From: Flavobacteriaceae bacterium
Lineage (GTDB): Bacteria > Bacteroidota > Bacteroidia > Flavobacteriales > Flavobacteriaceae
Direction of reading: 5' to 3'
Assembly (NCBI GenBank): GCA_947472705.1
Contig: CANJDA010000037.1
Coordinates: 1-16,008, forward strand
Length of the DNA: 16,008 nucleotides
The position numbers and the translations under genes were made by a program. This document shows, piece by piece, positions 6,271-13,509 of the stretch (the stretch's first letter is position 1; each line of letters begins with the position of its first letter). Below the pieces are notes generated by a model, which ran no database searches, had not been told where the DNA came from, and worked only from the letters and a program-made list of their open reading frames with translations.

Positions 6271-6903
6271 TTAGGGAATATTCAAATATTTATGAGTTTG
6301 CAAGGACACTCTCCACTTTGGATTTTTCATTACATAATCGACAATTAGCGGTGTCATTTCTTCTTTTTTACTCCATTCAGGTTGCAGAAACAGAATAGCG
6401 TTGGGATTTACTTTAATTGCTTGTTCTTCGGCAAAAATAAAATCGTGTTTATTATATATTATTACTTTTAATTCATTGGCTATAGCATAAGCATCTGTAA
6501 CAGGTAATTTGTTTTTCTTTGGCGAAAGGCAAAACCAATCCCAAGTACCTGTTACTGGATAGGCCCCTGATGTTTCGATATGTACTTTGATGTTTTTACT
6601 TTTTAATTTTTGTGTTAGTAGTGACATATCCCAAGTCAAGGGTTCTCCACCTGTTACCACAACAGTATCAGCATATTTCTTAGCATTGTCTACAATAATA
6701 TCTGTTGCTGTTGGTGGATGTAATTCAGCATTCCAACTTTCTTTAACATCACACCAATGACATCCCACATCACAACCTCCAATTCGAATAAAATAAGCAG
6801 CTGTCCCGGTGTGAAATCCTTCACCTTGAATGGTATAAAATTCTTCCATTAGTGGAAGAACTTCACCTTTATCAACAGCCAATTGCGTTTCTTTTGATAG
6901 CAT
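6271..6903 (-). CDS. queE: 7-carboxy-7-deazaguanine synthase QueE
   Basis: QueE is the radical SAM enzyme that contracts 6-carboxytetrahydropterin to 7-carboxy-7-deazaguanine, the committed step in making queuosine for tRNA wobble positions. The 210-residue product has the N-terminal EEFYTIQGEG block (20-29), the cluster motif CDVGCHWC with Cys44, Cys48 and Cys51 (CxxxCxxC), and the SAM-binding GGEP at 85-88. CLSPKKNK in the middle and FLQPEWS near the C-terminus are also typical. I chose the ATG at 6903. An upstream in-frame TTG at 6924 lies inside a TAnnTTTG promoter element and is unlikely to be used. No other queuosine gene (queC, queD, queF) is adjacent. The next gene in the unit is the secreted TonB-domain protein, with no evident link to tRNA modification. 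Confidence 0.92.
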   Translation of the reverse strand: MLSKETQLAVDKGEVLPLMEEFYTIQGEGFHTGTAAYFIRIGGCDVGCHWCDVKESWNAELHPPTATDIIVDNAKKYADTVVVTGGEPLTWDMSLLTQKLKSKNIKVHIETSGAYPVTGTWDWFCLSPKKNKLPVTDAYAIANELKVIIYNKHDFIFAEEQAIKVNPNAILFLQPEWSKKEEMTPLIVDYVMKNPKWRVSLQTHKYLNIP

Positions 6904-6921
6904 CTTTAAAATAATAATTGA

Positions 6922-6929
6922 CAAAGATA
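6922..6929 (-). promoter_or_regulatory. -7 element for queE unit
   Basis: The minus strand reads TATCTTTG, an exact TAnnTTTG match, giving a leader of about 12 bases before the ATG at 6903. No convincing -33 TTG is visible. The site also argues against the in-frame TTG at 6924 as a start. Confidence 0.5.
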
Positions 6930-6996
6930 CTTAATTTAGCTTAGCTATGTTCGGGTTTTATCCTCTAGTAAAAAAGACATAATCTTATAGCTAGGT

Positions 6997-7029
6997 ATAA
7001 AAAAACCGTTTCAAATTATTGAAACGGTT
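6997..7029 (-). terminator. Rho-independent terminator of exb-tonB operon
   Basis: A perfect 11-bp stem, AACCGTTTCAA (7004-7014) with TTGAAACGGTT (7019-7029), closes an ATTA loop. On the minus strand it is followed by a run of T, about 21 bases after the stop of the TPR gene. It is the clearest terminator in the window and marks the end of the seven-gene operon. Confidence 0.9.
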
Positions 7030-7050
7030 CATATTTTTAAAATTTGAAAA

Positions 7051-8712
7051 TTATTTTAATAATTTCAATGCTTCGATTGCATATGTATTGGCAGGATCAA
7101 TTGCTAATGTTTTATTTAATAATTCTTTTGCTTTAGCTTTATCTGTGTTTGCATAAAACGAAGCCATCGCATTATATGCTTCAGTAAATTTTTTGCTGTT
7201 TTTTGTTACTTCAGCATCTCCTTTAGCAATTACTGTATCTATATATTGTTGATAGTAATTAGCCATCATTTGATCATTTTCTAACAAGTTATTTGTTCTT
7301 GCTCTAAACAAGTAAGCGTCTTGTGTTGTTGGTGAAGCTGTTATTACATTTCCAAAAGCTATGTCTGCTTTTTGTAAAGCAATGGGGTCAGGTTTAACTA
7401 CATCTTTCCTCGTGTTATCATAATACAATGAATTACCTAAATAAAAATTATCAATTAAATAGTTTTTAGAGTCTGGGTTTGTAACTGCCACTTCAAAAAC
7501 AGCAGCAGCAGCAGCAAATGCTTTCTGATCATATAATTTTTTCCCCAATTCATTTAATTCATTGGCAGCTAATGGCTCCATTTCTACTGCTTTTTTAATA
7601 TCTAAAATGGCAGATGCTAATAAAGTTGGGTCGACTAATTTTCCATCAGCACTAGTTCCTTTTTTTATTTTGGCTTGTCCTAAATACAAATAATCACGAG
7701 GAATAATTTTGTTCGCAGTATTGGAAGTGAACTTTTGTAAGGCATCATAAGCCGCATCGGCATTACCATTTTCATAAGCAGAATATCCAAGATAACGTAG
7801 AATTCTTGGATTTACACCATCTAATTCTTTCATTTTATTAGCTTCGATTTCTAATGCTTTATAGTCTTTTGCTAAGATTAAAAAGTCGGCATGACGCATA
7901 CGTGAAGTTATAGAATAATCCGTTAAACTCATGTATTTTTCATAAAAGCCTAATGCTTTTTGAATGTTTTCGGTGTAGGTTTTTGGTTCATTATTCCCCC
8001 ACAAATAATATGTCTCCGCTAATTCTCTATAAACTGGTCCATAATTTGAATTTATAGCGATTACTTCATTATAGGCCTTAACTGCTTCAGTATATGCTTT
8101 TGCTCCTTTTAACAATACTCCTAATTGCATTTTAGCTCTTATTAAAGAACTATCCGTTTGGTATGCATTTCTATAAGCAACATAAGCTTCATTTTGTTTT
8201 TTATCACCATAGTAAGCATCTCCTAGAGCCAATTGAACTTGAGCATCGGTTGGATTTGCAGCTGCAGCTTTTGTTAAAATGGCAATTGCATTTGTGTAAT
8301 CAGGCTTATCAGCATTCATAAAGGCACGAGCAATATAAACGTATTCTTCCGTATCTTTCTTTCTAATATCTTTGGTAACTATATCAAATTTGCTTTGAGC
8401 TGCTGTTTTATTATTAGCATCTAAATCTATTTGCCCTAGACCAATATTATTAAATTTTGCACCTTCTGTAGCCGTCAATCCTTTTTGAAAATATATTGAT
8501 GCCGAATCGATTATATTTTGTCTTAAATAAATATTCCCTAATAGAAAGGTTGCCTTACCATTACTTGGCTTAGCTTGTATTACTGATTTCAACAAAGATT
8601 TTGCCTTTTCAAATTGTTCAGCATCAATAGCTTTCTTCGCTGGATCTAAATCTTGTGCTTTCGCAATGGTTGTTGCTACTAACGCTAAGCTGAAAATTTT
8701 AAACTTATTCAT
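7051..8712 (-). CDS. Secreted tetratricopeptide-repeat protein
   Basis: The 553-residue product has a signal peptide (MNKFKIFSLALVATTIAKAQ, cleavage about 19/20) and is otherwise almost entirely helical TPR repeats. Clear examples are KATFLLGNIYLRQNIIDSAS at about 53-72, VQLALGDAYYGDKKQNEA, AKMQLGVLLKGAKAYTEA, ELNELGKKLYDQKAFAAAA, and a last one ending in LLNKTLAIDPANTYAIE. Such arrays are protein-binding scaffolds; this one acts in the periplasm or at the outer membrane. It is the last gene of the exb-tonB operon, ten bases after the PstS-like gene and just before the terminator. Placement suggests it joins or organises the Ton motor or a transport system fed by it, but the partner is unknown. 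The AAAAA run in FAAAAAVFE comes from a GCT repeat at about 7500-7515. Confidence 0.85.
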   Translation of the reverse strand: MNKFKIFSLALVATTIAKAQDLDPAKKAIDAEQFEKAKSLLKSVIQAKPSNGKATFLLGNIYLRQNIIDSASIYFQKGLTATEGAKFNNIGLGQIDLDANNKTAAQSKFDIVTKDIRKKDTEEYVYIARAFMNADKPDYTNAIAILTKAAAANPTDAQVQLALGDAYYGDKKQNEAYVAYRNAYQTDSSLIRAKMQLGVLLKGAKAYTEAVKAYNEVIAINSNYGPVYRELAETYYLWGNNEPKTYTENIQKALGFYEKYMSLTDYSITSRMRHADFLILAKDYKALEIEANKMKELDGVNPRILRYLGYSAYENGNADAAYDALQKFTSNTANKIIPRDYLYLGQAKIKKGTSADGKLVDPTLLASAILDIKKAVEMEPLAANELNELGKKLYDQKAFAAAAAVFEVAVTNPDSKNYLIDNFYLGNSLYYDNTRKDVVKPDPIALQKADIAFGNVITASPTTQDAYLFRARTNNLLENDQMMANYYQQYIDTVIAKGDAEVTKNSKKFTEAYNAMASFYANTDKAKAKELLNKTLAIDPANTYAIEALKLLK

Positions 8713-8722
8713 CTTTCAATTT

Positions 8723-9643
8723 TTAATTTTTATCTTTAATAATACTGTTTCTTATCACGATTTTTCTACTTGGAAAATGTTCTGGTACTAAACCTGATTT
8801 TAAAATAATTCTTTGCCCTCTTTCTCCACCAAGGAAGGAAGCAAAACCCATTCCCAATCCTGAATAACCTTGACAATTTATTATATACAAATGACGTGCC
8901 AAAGAATAATTACCGGATGCAAGATTATCTTGAGTAGGCGAAAAGTATGCTGTTCCATTAACATCTTTAACACTTAATATATTTATTTTATTAACCATAT
9001 CTTGTAATTCCAATGGAGCTTGATATATCCAATTCATTCCTATGACACCAATCATACCATTGTTCTCTGCAACATATTTAATAACCTCTTCATTTGTTTT
9101 AAATGAAAAAATATTTTTTTGAGCAAAATTTCCCAATCCTATTTTTTCAGCCATATATCTTGTCGTACTTGAATTAGGATTGTCAAAAACAAGTCCTTGT
9201 ATATTTGAAACTGATTTTCCTTGTATAAAATCAATAACATTTTTTAGATCGATTAAAGTATCTGTCGACATTTTGTTTCTAATGAATGCAATAGCATCAG
9301 TTGCAAAAGGAGTTGTTTTAGGAAATCTCTTTTTACTCTGAAATGCTTTTATTTCTTTCTTTGAAAGTTCACGTGTTAATATTGCAATTTTAGCTGTATC
9401 GTTTAATAATGAATTTACTATTTCCTTTTCTGATTTTGGAACCAAATGTAAATTTGCTTTGTACTCAGCTTCAAAAACAGCTTGTTCATCTTCTACTATA
9501 GGTAAAACTGATTCATCTACATAAATAGTTGCTTTTCCTTCTAATATACTATCTTTTTTTTCTCCCTTTTTTTGGCAAGAAAAAACAAACAGGAGGGTAA
9601 GTAACAGAAAACCAAGAATTGTTTTGGTTAATTTATTCATCAT
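8723..9643 (-). CDS. PstS-like solute-binding lipoprotein
   Basis: This 306-residue lipoprotein has a signal ending in LFVFSC (Cys23) followed by a phosphate-binding-protein fold. Matches to PstS include ILTRELSKKEI at about 88-98, ATDAIAFIRNK at about 114-124, FDNPNSSTTRYM at 153-164 (the SGTR-type anion loop, here with SSTTR), GNYSLARHLYIIN, and the C-terminal block around GQRIILKSGLVPEHFPSR. No pstC, pstA or pstB gene is adjacent, so it does not look like part of a phosphate ABC importer. It lies within the exb-tonB operon, so it may bind a small ion for, or signal to, TonB-dependent uptake; this is inference. Its start overlaps the end of the 80-residue membrane gene (GATGATGAATAA), and either of the two tandem ATGs (9643 or 9640) could be used. 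Confidence 0.82.
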   Translation of the reverse strand: MMNKLTKTILGFLLLTLLFVFSCQKKGEKKDSILEGKATIYVDESVLPIVEDEQAVFEAEYKANLHLVPKSEKEIVNSLLNDTAKIAILTRELSKKEIKAFQSKKRFPKTTPFATDAIAFIRNKMSTDTLIDLKNVIDFIQGKSVSNIQGLVFDNPNSSTTRYMAEKIGLGNFAQKNIFSFKTNEEVIKYVAENNGMIGVIGMNWIYQAPLELQDMVNKINILSVKDVNGTAYFSPTQDNLASGNYSLARHLYIINCQGYSGLGMGFASFLGGERGQRIILKSGLVPEHFPSRKIVIRNSIIKDKN

Positions 9644-9875
9644 CTAATTTATTTAAACGTCTTACTTGAGTAATAAAACGCAAAAATGCAAACAATATTA
9701 TAAGACAACCTACAATTGGTTGAAGATTATTGGGCAAATTTAATTGCAATTGTTTCCAAAACAACAAAAGTAATCCTAAAAAACAAAAAGCAATAAAATT
9801 CAATACGCTAATAACGAAAAGAAATCGCTCTTTAAGCGATTTCTTTTGGAAATTTTCTATGAATTTTGAAATCAT
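9633..9875 (-). CDS. Small two-helix membrane protein in TonB operon
   Basis: I do not recognise a named family for this 80-residue protein. It has a basic, amphipathic N-terminus (KKSLKER), a hydrophobic helix at about 18-40 (FLFVISVLNFIAFCFLGLLLLF), a short polar loop, a second helix at about 53-68 (PIVGCLIILFAFLRFI), and a charged tail ending in LDDE. It is probably an inner-membrane hairpin with both ends in the cytoplasm. Its ATG follows the tonB stop with no gap (TAAATG), and its last codons overlap the start of the PstS-like gene, so translation of the three genes is probably coupled. A role as an accessory to the ExbBD-TonB complex or to the solute-binding protein is inferred from position alone. 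Confidence 0.72.
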   Translation of the reverse strand: MISKFIENFQKKSLKERFLFVISVLNFIAFCFLGLLLLFWKQLQLNLPNNLQPIVGCLIILFAFLRFITQVRRLNKLDDE

Positions 9876-10661
9876 TTATTCTGCTGATTGGATAGAAATT
9901 GGAAGCGAATATAATACTCTAACTTTTTTCCCATTTTGTTCACCAGGATTCCATTTCGGACATGATTTTAAAACTCTTATGGCTTCTTTTCCTGTCCCGT
10001 AACCAATGTCTCTTATTACTTTAATATCCGTTAACGATCCGTCTTTCTCAACTACAAAAGTTACAAAAACTTTTCCTTTCAATCCTTCTTCTTCAGGAAC
10101 TTGGAAATTCTTACCAATAAATTTATAAAATTTATCCAATCCTCCTGGGAAATCAGGTTTAACTTCAATACCAGCTGTATTATAGATATTGTTATCTTCT
10201 TCTACAACACTTGGTCCGTTACCTACAGGTTCTACGGTAAGCGGTGCATCAGGATCACCTTTTATCGTTTCGTCTCCAAGTTTTTTGTCTTTGATTTCTT
10301 CTACTTTAGGAGGGTCCTCAACAATTTCTTCTGTTTTAGCCACTACTGGCTTTACAAACTTCACCTGATCCACTTTTGGAGGAGGAGGAGGTGGTGGTGG
10401 AAGGTCTTTAGGTTGTTCTTTTGGAGGTAACTTAATCGTTACGATTTTTTGATCCAAAGAAGCATCATCTTTTGAAAAATCGGGAATTAAATCTGCTATT
10501 AGCGGTGCACTTACGGCAATACTAAAGATTAATGCTCCAATAAGAAGAGAACGCAACGTGGTTTTTGGGTTTTCTATTCGCAATTCATAAGCACCATAGG
10601 CTTTGTTACGTCCTTCAAAAACGATGTCTATCCACTTTCTTGTTAATAAGTCTAATTTCAT
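9876..10661 (-). CDS. tonB: Energy transducer TonB
   Basis: TonB passes energy from the ExbB/ExbD proton motor to outer-membrane TonB-dependent receptors. The 261-residue product has a cytoplasmic N-terminal segment of about 36 residues (with RNKAYGAYELR, common in Bacteroidetes TonBs), one membrane helix at about 38-58, a periplasmic Pro/Lys/Glu-rich spacer with an unbroken run of eight prolines at 88-95, and a C-terminal receptor-binding domain from about 172. That domain contains DKFYKFIGKNFQVP, GKVFVTFVVEKDGSLTDIKV and LKSCPKWNPGEQNGKKVRV. It is longer at the N-terminus than enterobacterial TonB, whose anchor starts almost at residue 1. It is the fourth gene of the operon, 34 bases after the second exbD. 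Confidence 0.93.
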   Translation of the reverse strand: MKLDLLTRKWIDIVFEGRNKAYGAYELRIENPKTTLRSLLIGALIFSIAVSAPLIADLIPDFSKDDASLDQKIVTIKLPPKEQPKDLPPPPPPPPKVDQVKFVKPVVAKTEEIVEDPPKVEEIKDKKLGDETIKGDPDAPLTVEPVGNGPSVVEEDNNIYNTAGIEVKPDFPGGLDKFYKFIGKNFQVPEEEGLKGKVFVTFVVEKDGSLTDIKVIRDIGYGTGKEAIRVLKSCPKWNPGEQNGKKVRVLYSLPISIQSAE

Positions 10662-10695
10662 TTTAAAGTATATTTTTGATTAGCACTATGGAACA

Positions 10696-11274
10696 TTATT
10701 TGTTCATTTCATCAACTAATTTCATCTCTTCAGGTGTAATGTCATTTACGATAGCATAAGTAGGCACTTTACAAATAGCCATTTCATCTAAAACATCAAC
10801 TAAGTTTCTATAGGTTGATTTCTTACTTGGTTTAATAATTACAATCAAACCATCACCCTCTTTGTAAGTTGGCTTAGTTTTGCAGTATTCATTAACAGAA
10901 ATTACTCTTTTTAAAATTTCTTTACGCAATCCATCCTTTCCATAAACCGTATTTGTAGGCGCTCCACCTGGCTCAGGTGCTTCTAACAAACCGTGAAACC
11001 ATTTTATCTTGTTGTCTTTACCCATAATGATAGTCAAAGTTCTCTTTTGATCAACTTTTATATCTTTTTGTGGCTCTTTTTTATCTTCTTTATCTGGCAA
11101 TCCCAAGTCCATAGACTGAGGCTTTGATAATGAAGTGGTCAACATAAAGAAGGTGATTAATAAGAATGCTAGATCCACCATTGCCGTAAGATCTACTTTG
11201 GCATTAGATTTTTTACTTCTTACTTTTTTACTGCCTTTTTTACCACCGCCATCGCCGGTATTTAATTCAGCCAT
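10696..11274 (-). CDS. exbD: ExbD/TolR family protein (second copy)
   Basis: ExbD is the motor subunit that works with ExbB to turn the proton gradient into movement of TonB. The 192-residue product has a strongly basic, glycine-rich tail (GDGGGKKGSKKVRSKK), then a single membrane helix at about 30-49 (LTAMVDLAFLLITFFMLTTS) with the essential membrane Asp34, and a periplasmic domain with the expected end VIIKPSKKSTYRNLVDVLDE. At 192 residues it is longer than enterobacterial ExbD (about 140). The extra part is a charged insert after the helix (KEDKKEPQKDIKVDQK). It lies 17 bases after the first exbD and is distinct from it in sequence. In Flavobacterium psychrophilum, a second exbD of a similar operon has been linked to iron use and virulence; that is knowledge about a relative. 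Confidence 0.92.
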   Translation of the reverse strand: MAELNTGDGGGKKGSKKVRSKKSNAKVDLTAMVDLAFLLITFFMLTTSLSKPQSMDLGLPDKEDKKEPQKDIKVDQKRTLTIIMGKDNKIKWFHGLLEAPEPGGAPTNTVYGKDGLRKEILKRVISVNEYCKTKPTYKEGDGLIVIIKPSKKSTYRNLVDVLDEMAICKVPTYAIVNDITPEEMKLVDEMNK

Positions 11275-11291
11275 TTTATATTATTATTAAA

Positions 11292-11927
11292 TTAATAATC
11301 TTTTCCTCTTAAACCAGTAACTAAGTTAAAGCTATTGATTTTTTGTTCTTGTAAAATATCCATAACTCTTTTGATTTGTGGATATTCTTCTTTAGCATCG
11401 CCTTTTATAGCAAACTGTAGTTCCTTTGTAGCTCCTGCATCTATATTTGCTTGTCTAACATATTGAATCCAATATCTTAATTGATTATTATCTCCAATTG
11501 TATCACAAGGGATACCAGGTTGCACACCTTTTTTTGCTCTATCAGCACCTTTCATCGCAAGCAATTGCTTTAATCCTTCAACAGGAACCCCAAACTCATC
11601 AACTAAAGCAAACTGTTCTTTCTCAGCGTCAGTGAAGTTTACTTTATATTTTTGAGCCATATAATCAAGAGCTGCTGAACGAATCGCTCTATCCTTCATT
11701 CCAAAAAATACTTGTTCTTTTCCTTCGCTTTTTCCAACTGTTATAGTAACCAAACCCGTTTCTGGCAATTTGGTCTGAACCGTTGATGAAGGTGTATCTA
11801 CAGGTAATGGCTCGGGCACTTTTGCCGTTGCGGTAAGGATAAAGAACGTAAGCAAAAGGAAAGCCACGTCACACATCGCCGTCATGTCGATGGAGGTTGC
11901 TTTTTTAGACATTTTTACTTTAGCCAT
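11292..11927 (-). CDS. exbD: ExbD/TolR family protein (first copy)
   Basis: This 211-residue ExbD has a short basic cytoplasmic tail and then the canonical helix at about 14-34 (IDMTAMCDVAFLLLTFFIL), with the proton-carrying Asp20. The periplasmic part ends in the ExbD beta-alpha-beta unit (LQFAIKGDAKEEYPQIK, then VMDILQEQKINSFNLVTG). Between helix and end lies an insert of about 80 residues, including KGVQPGIPCDTIGDNNQL, that enterobacterial ExbD lacks. The gene is 47 bases after exbB and 17 bases before the second exbD. The two copies share the membrane core but differ in the periplasmic part, so the motor may carry a mixed ExbD dimer in its ExbB pore. Confidence 0.92.
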   Translation of the reverse strand: MAKVKMSKKATSIDMTAMCDVAFLLLTFFILTATAKVPEPLPVDTPSSTVQTKLPETGLVTITVGKSEGKEQVFFGMKDRAIRSAALDYMAQKYKVNFTDAEKEQFALVDEFGVPVEGLKQLLAMKGADRAKKGVQPGIPCDTIGDNNQLRYWIQYVRQANIDAGATKELQFAIKGDAKEEYPQIKRVMDILQEQKINSFNLVTGLRGKDY

Positions 11928-11974
11928 TATTTATTAGTTTTAAATACAGTCAATAGAATTTCTATTAAAATGTA

Positions 11975-12796
11975 TTATGATTTTAAACTTCCTCTGAATT
12001 TTCTGTATGTATTCACGATAGTTGAACCCGCTTCATCAATTGAATATGTCAAGGTATCAATTTTTGAAGTAAAGAAGTTATAAGTGATGATAGCTAAAGC
12101 TGATGTAGAAATCCCTGTTGCTGTATTGATAAGTGCTTCAGAAATACCATTTGCTAAAGCTGCTTGATCTGGAGTTCCTGCTGACGCTAATGCACCAAAC
12201 GCTTTAATCATCCCAGTTACTGTTCCTAATAATCCCGCTAAAGTTCCCAAAGCTACTAATGTAGAAAGGATTGTTAAATTTTGCTCTAACATTGGCATTT
12301 CCAATGCTGTTGCTTCTTCAATTTCTTTGTGGATAGTTTCTGAAGCTTCTTCGCTATTGAAACCTTCTTTTTTAACTTCTTGGTATTTTACTAAAGCTGC
12401 TTTAACCGCATTGGCTACTGAACCTTGTTGTTTATCACATGCACTGATTGCATCTTCGATATTTCCTTGTTTGATACTCCCTTGAACATTGTTCATAAAG
12501 GCATCTAAATTTCCTTTTCCTGCTGCTTTCGAAATAACTGAAAAACGCTCGATAGAAAACACAACTACCATCAACAATAATCCCATAAGAACTGGTACGA
12601 TAGTTCCTCCTTTGTAAACCATTGCCAAATAGTTTCCTGGTAGTGGATGACCTGTATTGTCACCATTTTCAAAGTTTGAGCCGCTTCCCATTACGAATTT
12701 CCAAACCACAATACCGATAAGGATACATGCAACAATTACAATTCCAGAGAACATATTACCCCCTTTTGAACCACTTTCTTTTTTAACGTTTGCCAT
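11975..12796 (-). CDS. exbB: MotA/TolQ/ExbB proton channel family protein
   Basis: ExbB forms the pentameric inner-membrane ring around ExbD and carries the proton path. The 273-residue product has helices at about 17-36, 63-82, 174-197 and 219-243. The family signature is at 184-200 (GTLAGLLGTVTGMIKAF), and the second signature helix is at 219-243 (SEALINTATGISTSALAI). The cytoplasmic loop at 84-170 is helical and charged. It has one more N-terminal helix than enterobacterial ExbB, a common Bacteroidetes form. As first gene of the seven-gene operon it sits behind the 319-base upstream region, where a TAnnTTTG motif at 12867-12860 gives a leader of about 57 bases. No iron-box-like palindrome was recognised upstream. 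Confidence 0.93.
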   Translation of the reverse strand: MANVKKESGSKGGNMFSGIVIVACILIGIVVWKFVMGSGSNFENGDNTGHPLPGNYLAMVYKGGTIVPVLMGLLLMVVVFSIERFSVISKAAGKGNLDAFMNNVQGSIKQGNIEDAISACDKQQGSVANAVKAALVKYQEVKKEGFNSEEASETIHKEIEEATALEMPMLEQNLTILSTLVALGTLAGLLGTVTGMIKAFGALASAGTPDQAALANGISEALINTATGISTSALAIITYNFFTSKIDTLTYSIDEAGSTIVNTYRKFRGSLKS

Positions 12797-12859
12797 TTTT
12801 TTAAATTTTAATGTTTTAATTAATTATAAGTCTTAGTTGTTAATAAACTTGTTTGGTAG

Positions 12860-12867
12860 CAAATTTA
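12860..12867 (-). promoter_or_regulatory. -7 element for exb-tonB operon
   Basis: The minus strand reads TAAATTTG, an exact TAnnTTTG match about 64 bases upstream of exbB. No TTG lies at the usual -33 spacing, so another start site is possible in this AT-rich region. Confidence 0.4.
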
Positions 12868-13089
12868 ATTTTTTACTTCAAATAAAAAAACTTTTTTTAA
12901 ATATAATATGATACGGTGTGAATTCCAACAAAATAAGCACTCAGACATTTTTATTAATAGTTTTAATTAAATAAAATTGTGTCATTTTTATATTAACATT
13001 ACACTTGTATCTATGTATAACGCAAAAAATATTGAAATTGTATTTTTAACACTAAAAGATGTTAATAAATTTTAAATCTTTTTAACGTA

Positions 13090-13097
13090 TATTTTTG
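13090..13097 (+). promoter_or_regulatory. -7 element for cupin gene
   Basis: The plus strand reads TATTTTTG, an exact TAnnTTTG match, giving a leader of about 13 bases before the ATG at 13116. Its last bases make the in-frame TTG at 13095, which is therefore unlikely to be the start codon. Confidence 0.45.
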
Positions 13098-13115
13098 CTC
13101 AAAAATAATTCAATT

Positions 13116-13481
13116 ATGAAAAAATACTTTATACAAAAATCGCCTTTTGTTGTTCCGACTACTGATGGCAAACTTATTGAAGAACACCATGGTAAAGCCA
13201 CTACCAATAATGATGCTATTTCCATAGCTCATATGGTTGCGCCACCTCATTGGAAAGAACCTTTTCAAACTCCTGAGTTTGATGAATACACTTATATCAT
13301 TTCGGGGAAAAAGCAATTTATCATTGAAGACGAAATTTTGATTTTAGAAGCTGGTCAGTCTATCAAAATTGAAAAAAATACACGAGTTCAGTATTCAAAT
13401 CCATTTGAAGTGCCTTGCGAATATATTGCTATATGCCAACCTGCTTTTGACTTCAATAAAGTACATCGAGAAGAAGAATAA
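13116..13481 (+). CDS. Small cupin-domain protein
   Basis: This 121-residue protein is a single cupin barrel. The first cupin block spans about 34-63 (SIAHMVAPPHWKEPF through EYTYIISGKKQFI) and the second about 70-90 (LILEAGQSIKIEKNTRVQYSN). Candidate metal ligands are the His residues in HMVAPPHW and the Glu in FDEYTYI. The second block lacks the usual histidine, having RVQYSNP where GxxHxxxN is typical, so metal binding may be weak or absent. The ATG at 13116 is preferred over a TTG at 13095 that lies in a promoter motif. The gene converges on kmo. It is far shorter than 3-hydroxyanthranilate dioxygenase, so a link to the kynurenine pathway is not supported by sequence. Its substrate is unknown. 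Confidence 0.72.
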   Translation: MKKYFIQKSPFVVPTTDGKLIEEHHGKATTNNDAISIAHMVAPPHWKEPFQTPEFDEYTYIISGKKQFIIEDEILILEAGQSIKIEKNTRVQYSNPFEVPCEYIAICQPAFDFNKVHREEE

Positions 13482-13509
13482 AAAAAGCCTCAATTTCTTG
13501 ATGCCTTTT
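13482..13509. terminator. Bidirectional hairpin between cupin gene and kmo
   Basis: AAAAAGCCTCAA (13482-13493) pairs with TTGATGCCTTTT (13498-13509) around a TTTC loop, with two mismatches. The A-rich and T-rich arms would give both transcripts a T-rich end. It starts right after the cupin stop and overlaps the kmo stop codon. Confidence 0.6.

Larger units (their letters stand above)
12797..13115. other. AT-rich divergent intergenic region
   Basis: This 319-base stretch separates the exb operon (leftward) from the cupin gene (rightward). No open frame of note, tRNA or terminator was seen in it. It holds one -7 match for each direction. A 9-base inverted repeat, TATTAACAT (12991-12999) and ATGTTAATA (13059-13067), could be an operator, but such matches arise by chance in DNA this AT-rich. 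Confidence 0.6.

Noticed and set aside
7500..7515. GCT triplet repeat in the TPR gene as a variable locus
   Set aside because: Only about four units are present and each keeps the frame; it encodes an alanine-rich helix and is ordinary for TPR genes.
10101..10430. 109-residue open frame on plus, antisense to tonB
   Set aside because: It is the mirror of the proline/lysine-rich spacer, reads as Trp/Arg/Phe-rich low complexity, and has no family features.
12797..12960. Iron-box (Fur-type) operator upstream of exbB
   Set aside because: I looked for a GATAATGATAATCATTATC-like palindrome and found none. Iron control of the operon cannot be claimed from the sequence.
12991..13067. 9-base inverted repeat with a 59-base gap as a paired operator
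   Set aside because: It consists mainly of A and T in a very AT-rich region, where such matches are expected. It is noted only within the intergenic entry.
13116..13481. Cupin gene as 3-hydroxyanthranilate dioxygenase, next step after kmo
   Set aside because: At 121 residues it is too short, and it lacks the usual ligand set in its second cupin block. Convergence with kmo does not imply a shared pathway.
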